64,000 bases of DNA, taken from contig NC_089756.1 of assembly GCF_040412425.1 (NCBI RefSeq), positions 10,192,226-10,256,225 on the forward strand, written 5' to 3'. Positions within the stretch are counted from its first letter, which is position 1, and the number at the start of each line of letters is the position of its first letter. Position numbers and translations under genes: made by a program. The notes beneath the pieces are model-generated. The model was not told where the DNA came from. It did no database searches and worked only from the letters and a program-made list of their open reading frames with translations. Below are positions 12,301-24,200 of this stretch, piece after piece. This stretch comes from Macrobrachium rosenbergii. Its lineage: Eukaryota; Arthropoda; Malacostraca; Decapoda; Palaemonidae.

Positions 12301-15300
12301 TAAGTCGATTGAGGAATATGTTCCATGTGTTTTAGAAAAATATGTGCTGATTTCGTTATCATTTATACAGCAAATGTCATATGAATCTATGAATTCTTCT
12401 ATTTTATTTCCTGCTCTATTTGACTCTGTACAATTACAGTCCCACAGTGGGGTTGTGGGCATTAAAATCACCTACTATTAATGTTGGTTCTTAGTATTAG
12501 ATAATTCTTTAAGTTTGTCTAAGTCATAATTTTTATTAGGTTGATTGTATAAATTATAAATTACATAATTATTGTTTTTATTCGTATTCTAATACTCGAT
12601 ATTTGCAGATCAGTAAAGTTTACAGGTACTTTGTCATAACATACTCTGTTATGTACATATATAGCAGTACCTAAATTTCCTTCTTCCTCTCTTGATGCTG
12701 ATGCTAAGGTATATTTACCTATTGTTGATATTGTTTTGTTGACATGTTGCAAACATAATATCATTGGTTCATATTCTTTTAATAACCGGTGTATTTCTCC
12801 TAGGTGTAATCTGGTCTGCAGACCATTTACGTTCAATTGTATAATATAACTATTGAAAATATTTTTTTATAGAGGTCAGGTTTTACTCTCTTTTTGTATT
12901 ATCAATTTGGAATTTTTCTAATAATTTACTTACGACATTCATCTGTTTTTCTTTATAATATACTAAGTGCTCAATGCACATGCACCCTTTTTCATGGTTA
13001 CTCAAATCTGTGTTTTCTTTTTTTCTATATTTCATAAAATTTCTTATAATGTTTGTTAAACCATCTTTTGTTATGCTTTTGTTATTATTGCATAATTCAA
13101 TGAAACAATCATTACATCCACAAGTATTATCATGTGTATTTCTTTTATTTGCTCTTGTAACAATTACTGGTGATGGAGTAATCTCTTCTCCTTTGACATA
13201 ATCATTATCATCTATGGTATGATTCTCTTTCACTTCTTCAGTGTTCTTGGATTTGCCTTCATAGGTTCTATTATTATTTTAGGAGATAAAGGTATATTCT
13301 TAGTTTGTTTTTGTTTTTGTTCTTTTTTCATCTCTCTTTATCTTTGGTTTAACTGATGTTTCTCTAAATAGTTGGTTTCTTTGTTTTGGGTGGTGTTCTT
13401 TCCAAAGGCCTTTTTATTTTTAATTTCCTGTCTATCTCTCCCTCTTCTGTTACTTTAGTAGTAGCATCCTCCTGTGTTTTTCTATCTGCATTAATATTTC
13501 AAATGAATTGGATAAAATATTATCCATCTCATTTGTACCTGTTTCTTTATTCTTTACCATTTTATTTTTTATTTCTAAATTATTAATTTTTTCTTGAGAT
13601 TCACTTTTCCTGTGCTCTGTTATTTCTATCTGTTTCCGTTTTGTTTCATTTTTTGCTCTTGTTATTGAGGAATATGAATGTTTCTTAGATGGATCTTGCA
13701 TTCCTCTTACTTTTAATCCCAATTTAGCCTCTTTTATAGACATCCCAGTTTGTTCTTGTAACATTTTCAATTCTGTATTGTATATGTATTACACACACTT
13801 CTTTGGACCTTGCATGATGATCCTGTCCACAGTTTATGCACATTTTGGTTCACTACATTTCCATTGTGTGGCATGTTCTTCAGATCCACAATAAGCACAT
13901 ACAGGTTCATTTCGACAGTTTTTTTTTTGCATGTCCATACTTGCTGCAATTTTGACATTGTAGCGGTTTGGGAACATAAGGTCTCAGTTCTCTATTTTGG
14001 TCCAAAATTTTTATTTTTGAGGTAACTCTTGACCCTCAAATTTTATTTTTGCAATTTTTAATGACTTTATTATTTTGTTTACTTGGTATTATATATACCT
14101 CACAGTCTTGGATTTTGGGTATCTCATTTTAAGAGAGTCCAACAGTATATTTTTGTCAACTGGTTCGTTATTATTTTCAGGAAGTACAATAGTACCCTGA
14201 ATACTGTTCATAGTGTCATGTTTTTTATTTTTACATTTACACTGTCAACACTTTTTATTGATAGATAGTCCTCAGACTGGTTTTTTGTTGTGGCCTCTAT
14301 AAGCCACGTCTTTTTTTTATTTGTCTAAACGACATTTCTGTCGTTGAATGTCTTTTTAATAAATAATTTTCCAACTTTAGTGCTGAGATTTGCTGTTCTG
14401 TTTCTATGGTTAGAAACCTTGACCAACTGTCCACTCCCAAAGAGAGTCAAAGTGAGTCAAGGTTGGGTCAAGACGATATTTACTTTTTTGATTTGTTGTT
14501 GTACTGGAGCATATGGTTCCAGTGTTATTATATTTGGATTCTTTTTGTTTTTTCCACAGAAAGGTTGTTAGAAGAGGTTCCATGGTTGTCATCTGTGCCG
14601 AGTCACTACCATCAAAGGGCCCAGGGTACTCAAATCTTTATTTTCACTTTGTCATAAAGATTTGAGGAGGAGAAAAAAAAAAAAAAAAAAAAAGTAACCT
14701 GAAAACCTTAAAAAGATATCATCAGCCTTTCATGGAGTTTTATTCCCCACTAATGGCACAAGTGAGAATTGACTCCCAAATGTCCGCATCCCTACCCTAC
14801 CCCAAAGGGGATGGCACAACATGATTAGAGTGGCTCAAGTGTAAGCCAAACCCGCTTGATAGGACTGAGAGTATTACAAGAATACAATCATCCCCACCCT
14901 AATCATGTTATGGGCAAACCGGACAGAATGCCAAGAGTCCTATCCATAGAACCAGACCCCCTGGAATCCGTGGTCCAGTCCCGCAAATAGTTCTGCCTTT
15001 GAGCTAAATCTGGTACCTCTCAGGTCTGAACATTATCGGGCAGTTGATGGTCCTACCACAGTTCTCACTATTTAGCTTCGGATATAAACCCATTCCCAGC
15101 TATGATATCTTTTCCTGTTTATTGGGTCCAGTAAATTTTACTAAAAGTGGAAAATTCCACAAATTTAATCCAAAATAATATATGATGGTATATGAGACTC
15201 TTGGACTTGAACCCAGAAACAAATTCCTGGGGTTCAAGAGCCCCCTCACCACGTCAAGGTGGTCTCATGTCGAGGGGGGATACAGGTACAAACAGCCTGT

Positions 15301-15436
15301 CTGTGTAGAAATTCTGATTTAGTTACATTCCCTCTGGTGATGTGAACAGTAGTCGTCATAAAGCTCAAGTATTTTAATTGAATCTTTAACAATATTTTAA
15401 GAACTACACTCAAGGTCTTATTATTATTATTACTGC

Positions 15437-15485
<49 letters not shown>

Positions 15486-18209
15486 TTTTATTATTATATT
15501 ATCATTATTATTATTCGTTGAATATGATGGCAGCCTTGGTTGCATTAATCTTGTAGATTATGTGTTCAACTCCTCTAATTAGTCTTTTTTCTTCTTCAGT
15601 AACAGAATTAAGTAAAATGCCAAAGTTCATTGCAGGGGTTTTATTTATGGAAATATCAAATGTCGAAGGTAATGGAAATTCTGAGGGTGGGGTCCAAAAA
15701 CGAGTGCAGGGGTCATCAGTGCTTCTGGGATTGTAGGTACGTGACATGTTTCAGAAGGCCTTCTTTTCTTCAGGCGGGAGCTGAATGAATTGGTGGCTGT
15801 TATCCTTCTTTTATGTCAGTGGTTGGCGGGGCTTGCTGGTTACTGTCTGCTTTTTTTGTTTTCGAGAGAGCGTTGATTTTGATTGGCCAAGAGAGGCTGA
15901 CGCCACTGGGCATGGTCTTCTCCATTGGTTGGTGGTTTCTCAGCCTTAATCTCAGAGCGTAGTGGTTGCTCTGGACGATGCCCTATGGTTTCAGAAAGAA
16001 TAACCCTGTGGAGGAGTGCATTTATAGTTTCATTAAGGTCACGTCCTCCGTCAGGGGGTTCATCAGGAGGTCTCGTTCATTGCTGCTGTTCTCAACGTCT
16101 TACTGGGGTGTTCTGATAGTTATGTTGTCAGGGGACGCTGTGATAGGGTGCTGTGTCGCTGTCGGAAGCAGATATGTTTCTTGTTTAGTGTTGATGGTAG
16201 GTTTTTCTGCTCCTATGTGCAGTGCCTCTAGTATCCGTAGTCTTCGGTGATCAGGGGCTTGATCTATTACTTCAAAGCAATTAATATCACTACGCCAGAC
16301 ACGAAGGTTGTGAGCATCTCTAGCATGGTTGAAAATGGTCCCCTCTTGGGTGTGACAGGAAATCCATTTCGAAAGACTCATGGTGGTTATTCCGATGTAG
16401 GTCGCAGGACATCCTTGCGAAGGGCATTTGTACCGGTACACCACGTTGGTCTTCTCTACCAACACGTCAAGGAAGGGGAGGCAGTTGTTTTCAGCATATT
16501 CTATGGAGCAACAAGGCACCGCCTTCAGCACTTCTGTTTACACTAAACCCACTAACTTGGGCCTTTGCATGAATGGTGAGAGGGAGTGCCCACAGCATTA
16601 TAAAAACTCGGTGATTAAAGCCTATGTCCATCGCGCCATCTCCAAATGCTCCTCGTGGCGAAAAATGCATGAAGAACTTAATACCGTGCCACAGCAAGTA
16701 TTGGTTAACAACGGACACAAAAACCGAGACATCCAAGACGTAGTAAAGAAATGTTTGGAGAATTGGTACCAGCAAGAACCTTTTCAGCCCCCAAAGATAT
16801 TAAATCATTCTACAGAGGGAGGTTAAACAAACGGTATAAAGACGATGAAAGAGCCTGAAAACATCATCATGAGCATGTCGCCCCACCGACCCGACAAAAA
16901 ATTTACAATTGATTATTTACTATGCCAGCAATAAGACGAGCAGTCTTATTATGAAGAATAACCCCCCTTGACAGGAACCTTGCTGAAGAAGACCAACGTG
17001 GTGTAATCGTACAAATGCCCTTCTAAGGATGTCCTAATCACCTACATCGAATACCATGCATCTTTCGAAATGGATTTCCTGTCACGCCCAAGAGGGCCAT
17101 TTTCAACCATGCTAGAGATGCTCACAACCTTTGTGTCTGGCATAGTGATATCAATTGCTTGGTAATGGATCAAACCCTAACCACCTGGACTCACGGATAC
17201 TAGAGGCACTGCATATAGGAGCAGAAAACCTACCATCAACACTACACAAGAAACATATCTGCTTCCGACAGCGACACGACGCCCTATCACAGCGCCCCCT
17301 GACAACGTAACTATCAGAACATCCCAGCAAGATGTTGGGAACAGCAGCAACAAACAAGACCCTCCCGACGGAGGACGTGACCTTAATGAAACTATAAATG
17401 CACTCCTCCACAGGGCACGTCTTACGAACCATAGGGCATCGCAGAGCAACCACTACTACGCTCTGAGATTAAGGCCAAGAAACCACCAACCAATGGGAGA
17501 AGACCATGCCCAGTGATGTCAGCACTCTCTTGGCCAATCAAAAATCAACGCTCTCTCGACCAACCAAAAAGCAGACAGTAACCAGCAGCCCCCGCCGACT
17601 GCTGACATAAAAAAGCGAGACCACAGCCACCAATTCATTCAGCTCCCGCCTGAAGAAGGAAGAAGGCCTTCTGAAACATGTCGCGATACCTACGATCCCA
17701 GAAGCACTGATGACCCCTGCACTTGTTTTTGGACTCCGCCCACGGAATTTCCATTACCTTCTACTTTTGATATTTTTATAAATAAAACCCCTGCAATGAA
17801 CTTTGGCATTTTACTTTATTCTGTTACTGAAGAAGAAAAAAGACTAATCAGAACAGTTGAACGTATAATCTACAAGGTTAATGCAACCAAGGATGCTATC
17901 ATATTCAACAAAACATGTTTGATAGAGAGCCTATACCCGAAGTATATTACAGGCAGTCCCCGGTTAACGGCGGGCTCGGTTAACAGCGATCCAGTTTTAT
18001 GGGGCTTGTCTAGTGACGAAAATCGTCGATTTCCAATTATCGGCGCCAATAATTGGGTATTGGCACCGATACATACCTAAAAGAGGCGCCGATAACTGAA
18101 AATCAGTGCTTTTCAGCGCCGATAACCCCCGAAAATCCCGGTTAGCATCGATTTTCAGTTATCATCACACCCTCAGAAACGGAACCCTGCCGATAACCGG
18201 GGACTGCCT

Positions 18210-18249
<40 letters not shown>

Positions 18250-21200
18250 ATAGTAGTTTAACCAGATCACTGATCCTTACCTTCACCATCAAGCTTTTTC
18301 ACTTGTACACATATGAATTTTTTTATCGCAAAACGTTTACTTTCAAGATGGTGCCTATGCAAAATATTCAAGGTTAACAATTAGATAAAGCTGAACCAAA
18401 TGAAGTTAAGGTACTGATTGAAAGAGGACTTTTTTCCACAGACTGGTTAAGACACCTGAACTGTGTTTTCAGTGTGTAAAACAATTAGTACTGTCAATCA
18501 AAAGTAAAGTCAAACATTCCTTGTTTTATTACTTGTATACTGCATTTAATGGAAATATAAACTTTTTTCTCAGCCAATCATTTTAACATCAAACTTCACA
18601 TACTGTCTCCCACTAAAGTGAGGGTTGTTCAAAGAGGTTATTAAAATTATAAATAACAATAACATTCACATCACTGGAAAGTTACTCAAAATTTTTCCTG
18701 CCTTTAACTTTTTATCTTTTCCTCTAAGCTTTCTCACCTAGCTATCCAACTTCAACTTTATTTTTGTTCTAAATTTCATCTCTGATTTATGAAGCCTTGA
18801 AATGCAACTCAGTGGTCTTGTTAATAGTAATACTGTACTGCAATAATAATGAATTACTGCCTACAGAGACATGGGAAGTACACTCTACACATTGCCCTCC
18901 TATTGACAAAGTTTTGACAAGAAAGCAATAGTATAAAAAACAAATCATACTTACTGGCACAAGGACTCTTAGTATCTCTCTCAAGATCGCTTCAATCTCT
19001 GACACACTGCACATGACAAGCGTCATAACAACTACGTCTACACTTGCATCAGGGACGGCTTCCATTTTTTCTCCTGAAATAAATTATTACATAGAGTGAG
19101 AATACTCATCACAAAATCATCATCAATGACTTTATGCTGAGTTGTTCTTTTTAGGCAAAGTCGCCCTTCTACAATGTTATGACACTGTGGGTAATTTATC
19201 AATTGTATCACCGTTTGCACTGATTCATAGAACAGTAATGTACGGAAAAGAATTTAGTCATCACCTATATTGAGATATGCTATATTACATTGGAATGAAT
19301 TTTTTGATACTTGCAACAAAAAATTATCACTGACCTCTACTGAATTTGTTCAAATTTGTTTTTTGAAAGAGGGAAGAATGCAAAAACCAAAAGTAATCGT
19401 GTTGTGAGTCTGCTTGAATTCAGTAGGTTGTCTTACCATGGGCAAGATTCTACAAATTTTAATCACACACAACAAGATTAATTTTGGTTGTTCACTTAGC
19501 CATCTCCTGTATATATGAACCTGCTAATAATCTTGATAAAATCTTATTTCTCTTAAGACTATTCTCTCATAAGTAATGTTCAACTTTGATTTCATGAAGT
19601 TTTTTTGTTTACTTGAAATCTAAACCAATAAATATGACCTTAACTAAAAAAAAATTCTGCATATCATAAAGGATACATATTATATAGGACACATTACCTG
19701 TGGCTACAATTATCTCTTCAGATGCAATATTTGGAAATTTCTTCCTATTTTCATTGTAGTATTTAACAAAGTGTGGATTGGGATCAACTACTATGAGCTG
19801 TGTACCATCTGGATAATGAGAAAAGTTGACACCTGAAAACCAAATTACACAAGTTATGACAGTACTTTACAATCTAAAAATTGTTGTTTCACTGAAAATA
19901 AATATCATATTATTTTCACTAACTTTTTCAATGTCAAATTTCAAATTTACATCACTGATTGACTAATTATCCTGGATTGAAATGCCATTTCAAGTTCAAA
20001 AATGTAAATAAAAAATATTTAATCTATGATAAAATTGTTACATCAAGTTGTCAAAACTCAAATTGAATAACCAGATATATCTTCAGTACAGGATTTAAGT
20101 AATGCAGCTAAAACTGTGATCTTTGGGCAATATTATTTAATATATATATCTACTGATTTCTCTTACAGAATAATTAGGAATGTTACTCTTCTTGATATGG
20201 GAACTTCACTGGAGTAGCTGATTTTTTGAAATTCACGCTGTTAAGCCAAGCAATAGAGGGCTTTTGGCCACCAAGCACTTTCACTTGAGTACCTGCGCCA
20301 CTATTTATGGCAGTGGGTTATCTCAGATAACATATTTTTTGGGTGTCTTACTCAGGTGGTGACCATGTAACAAACATTCTCAAACCATAATCTCTGTACT
20401 GTGGAAAGATATATACAGTACAGATACATGGAATTTAAGGACATAGCATGAATACTGGGATATCAAGGTTATTTTGCGTTAAACACGACAAAATAGAGGG
20501 TCATGCTATAAAAGGATGAACAATTGAAAACCATATCACTCAGCTTTCATTAAGTTACACATGATCTTTATGGTTATGCAAAAAAAAAATGACATTTTTA
20601 TAATAAAATAAAGTTCTATATACAGGCAGTCCCCAGTTAACGGCAGGCTCGCTTAACAGCAATCCGGTTTTATGGCGCTTGTCTAGCAATGAAAATCGGG
20701 TATTTTTGGCGCTGAAAATCGCCGATTTCCGCTTATCGGCGCCAATAACCCCCAAAAATCGCCAATTTTCGGTTTGTGGCGATTTTCGGTTATCATCACA
20801 CCCTCAGAAATGGAACCCTGACAATAACCGGGGACTGCCTGTATAGTATACTAACCAAATAATTACATAGCTATTAGTTTCTACTTTAAGCAGCAGCTCA
20901 AAGTTTCAAAAATCAGATAGCCTTTGTTTTGTAGGTGCCTTGCCATCTACTCTTGGGGAAGAATAGATACAAGCAACGATTTAGAGCTAATGACGTTTTA
21001 TGCCTTTTGTCCATGAGAGGGGAGGAGGAGGGCTCAATGTAATTATTTGTAAGTATTTATAAAACTTTTACTAGAAAAAATGTCATTTCTATATAAGTAA
21101 CTTACCAAATAATTACATAGCTGAATCCCACATTGATAGGAGGTGGGATACATTGACATATACTACTCAAAAACACTCAGAGATGGAGATGAATTTGAAG

Positions 21201-24200
21201 TAGAAAATGATATTTTAATGATAAAATAAAGTTTGTTCATACTTACCTGGCAGATATATATATAGCTGTATTTCTCCGAAATCCGACAGAATTTCAAAAC
21301 TCATGGCACACGCAGTGTGGCCAGGTGGTTAGTACTCATTCCCGCCGCTGGGAGGCGGGAATCGGGAACCATTCCCATTTTCTATTCAGATTTTCTAGTG
21401 CCACTGTCTCAAGAGGGGAGGCAGGTGGGCACTAAGATATATATCTGCCAGGTAAGTATGAACAAACTTTATTTTATCATTAAAATATCATTTTGTTCAT
21501 GACACTTACCTGCCAGATATATATATAGCTGAATCCCACCATTGGAGGTGGGAAGAGACAGAATAGGATTTAGGAAACAAACAAATGTAGGTGATTGACG
21601 CCTTGGTTCCTTACCTGTTAGCATAGCTGACTTCGAGGTTACTGTCACCCAAGCCTGCTTCTGCTTTTATCTAGAGTCTCCAGCAAGGTAGGGACCTATA
21701 AAGCTGGTGAGTTCTAGATGACCTGTCCACGGGGCGTGACCACAATAGGACTAGATCATACGACCATACAGAGAGGGAAAAGGAGCAACGACCAACCACC
21801 TGACTGGGCCTATCTAAGGTCAAAAACCTAACATAGGCTAAAAAAACTGGGACGTCCACCTCAATGGCTACCCAACAACCAAAAAATACAACAACAAGAT
21901 TAAAAATACTACCTAACCCCTAAAGGATAGGATGAGTATTGCCCTCTTCTCCCAACATAGTGTCTGCGAAACGTATGGTCCCAGCGAAGAGCAGTCTTCA
22001 AATGTTGTCTTCACATCCCGCAAGTAATGCGAACACTGAATTACTTCTCCAGAAGGTGGCACCCAGAATATCATTAAGGGACATATTCTTTTGGAAAGCC
22101 ACCGAAGTCGCAATGGCTCTTACTTCATGAGCCTTGACTTTCAGAAGTCTCATGTCACCTTCTAGGCAGGAAGAATGAGCCTCTCTAATAGTGCTTCTTA
22201 AAAAGAATGCTAAGGCATTCTTAGACATAGGTAGATCAGGTCTCTTCACCGAACACCACAGACTGTCCGATGAGCCTCTAGTCTTCTTGGTCTTGGCTAA
22301 GTAGAACTTGAGAGCCCTGACAGGACACAGGACTCTTTCTGACTCTTGCCCAAGAATCTCCGTCAAACCTTTGATTTCAAAAGACTTGGGCCAAGGGTTT
22401 GAAGGATTTTCGTTCTTAGCTAAGAACAAAGGATTTAGGGAGCATACAGCATTAGGACCCCTAAAGCCAATATGTTTGCTAATGGCTTGAACTTCACTAA
22501 TCCTCTTAGCTGTCGCCAGAGCCGTTAGGAAGACAGCCTTCCTAGTCACGTTCTGAGGGAAGCCAAGACAGAGGTTCAAAAGCACTTGACATAAGAAACT
22601 TCAGGACAACATCCAGATTCCAAGAGGGTGTCCTGAGTTGAGGAATTTTGACAGTCTCGAAGGATCTCAAGAGATCGTGAAGATCCTTGTTGTCGGACAA
22701 GTTTAGGCCTCTGTGTCTAAAGACTGCCGACAGCATACTCCTATAGCCCTTAATAGTAGAGACTGCCAGTTTATTCTTTTGCCTGAGATGAAACAGGAAG
22801 TCTGCTATTTGTGGTACAGAGGTCGTGGTTGAGGAAATTCCGTTGCTCCTGCACCATTTCCTAAAAATAGCCCACTTGGACTGATAGACCGCATTAGATG
22901 AAGGTCTCCTGGCACTGGCGATAGCCTTTGCCACTGCTTTCGAAAATCCTCTTGCTCTTGCCAACTTTGTGATAGTCTGAAGGCAGTCAGACTCAGAGCG
23001 GGGAGGTTTTTGTGGAACCTTTCGAAATGAGGTTGCCTGAGAAGGTCCACCCTCAGTGGAAGCGTCCTTGGAAAGTCCACCAGGAAGGCCATGGTCTCTG
23101 GGAACCAATCCGCTGCTGGCCAGAAGGGGGCTATTAAAGTCATCCTTGTTCCTTCCGATGTTGCAAATTTCTGATCACTTCTCCCAGAATCTTGAAGGAG
23201 GGGAAAAGCGTAAAGGTCGAGGCCTTTCCAGTCCCAGAGGAGGGCGTCTATAGCTATTGCTCCTGGGTCTAGGACAGGAGAGCAATAAAGAGGGAGTCTT
23301 GTCGTCCTGGACGTGGCAAAGAGGTCCACTAGAGGACGTCCCCATAACCTCCACAGTTCTAAACATACCTCCTCGTGAAGGGTCCACTCGGTCGGTAGGA
23401 GCTGATGTTGCCGACTGAGAAGGTCCGCTCGGATATTCTCCACGCCCGCAATGAACCTTGTGAGGATCGTGACCCCCCGTGCATGAGTCCAAAGCAGGAT
23501 CTCCCTCGCTAGGATGAACAGGGAACGGGATCGAGTACCCCCCTGTTTTTTGAGGTAAGCTAGAGCTGTGGTATTGTCCGAATTTACTTGGACAATTCGG
23601 CCTGAAACTCGGTCTTCGAAGAATTGAAGGGCCAGCAGGATAGCCCCCAATTCTTTGAGATTTATGTGCCAGGACACCTGTTCCCCTCTCCAGGTGCCTG
23701 ACACTTCTTCCCCTCCTAGTGTTGCTCCCCATCCTTCCCTGGACGCGTCGGAAAACAACACTAGGTCGGGGCTCTGAAGGCGAAGAGAAACCCCTTCTGC
23801 AAGTTTTAAGGGGTCGAGCCACCACCTCAGGTGATCCTTGACCAATGGAGAGATCTTCAAAGTCTCTTCCAGATCCTCCTTGTCCATCCAATTCTCCGCC
23901 ATGAAAAACTGGAGCGGTCTGAGATGAAGTCTTCCCAGGGAAACAAACTTCTCCAGTGAGGAAATGGTCCCCAGCAAACTCATCCATTCCCTCACCGAGC
24001 ATGTTTCCTTCCCTAGGAAAGACGAAACTTTTTCTAAGCAAAGCAGTTGACGTTCTTGGGATGGAAAAGCTCAAAAAGCCACTGAATCCATCTGAATCCC
24101 CAGATAGACGATGGACTGCGTCGGGATCAGATGGGACTTTTCTTGGTTCACAAGAAGTCCCAGGGACTTCGTCAAATTCAGCGTCAAAGTCAGGTCCTCC

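Larger units (their letters stand above)
6587..15278 (-). mobile_element. Full-length I-like LINE, interrupted by a piggyBac-like insertion
   Basis: The minus-strand element has ORF1 remnants, then an ORF2 with APE-type endonuclease, reverse transcriptase and RNase H, and a 3' tail ending in (TAA)n at about 6587-6600. Near-perfect 13-bp flanks GATACAGATACAA (6574-6586) and GATACAGGTACAA (15279-15291) are read as the target-site duplication. Removing the 7146-9324 insertion and one TTAA leaves about 6.5 kb, a normal length for a complete I-type element. RNase H plus a (TAA)n tail favours the I group over Jockey. Reading frames are broken, so the copy is inactive. It lies in intron 4 of the methyltransferase gene, in the same orientation. 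Confidence 0.85.
15521..17947. mobile_element. Penelope-like retroelement with an inverted duplicate arm
   Basis: Left arm 15521-16548 is oriented minus and right part 16549-17947 plus. The two arms are inverted copies of the 3' portion: both encode a YNPRSTDD/YDPRSTDD-type segment, INKTPAMNFGIL and VTEEEKRLIR, and both carry the block ACTATAAATGCACTCC in opposite sense. The centre has reverse-transcriptase C-terminal sequence and the left arm a GIY-YIG endonuclease. Inverted, truncated partner copies are common in Penelope-like elements. Frames are broken and the element is inactive. Confidence 0.8.
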
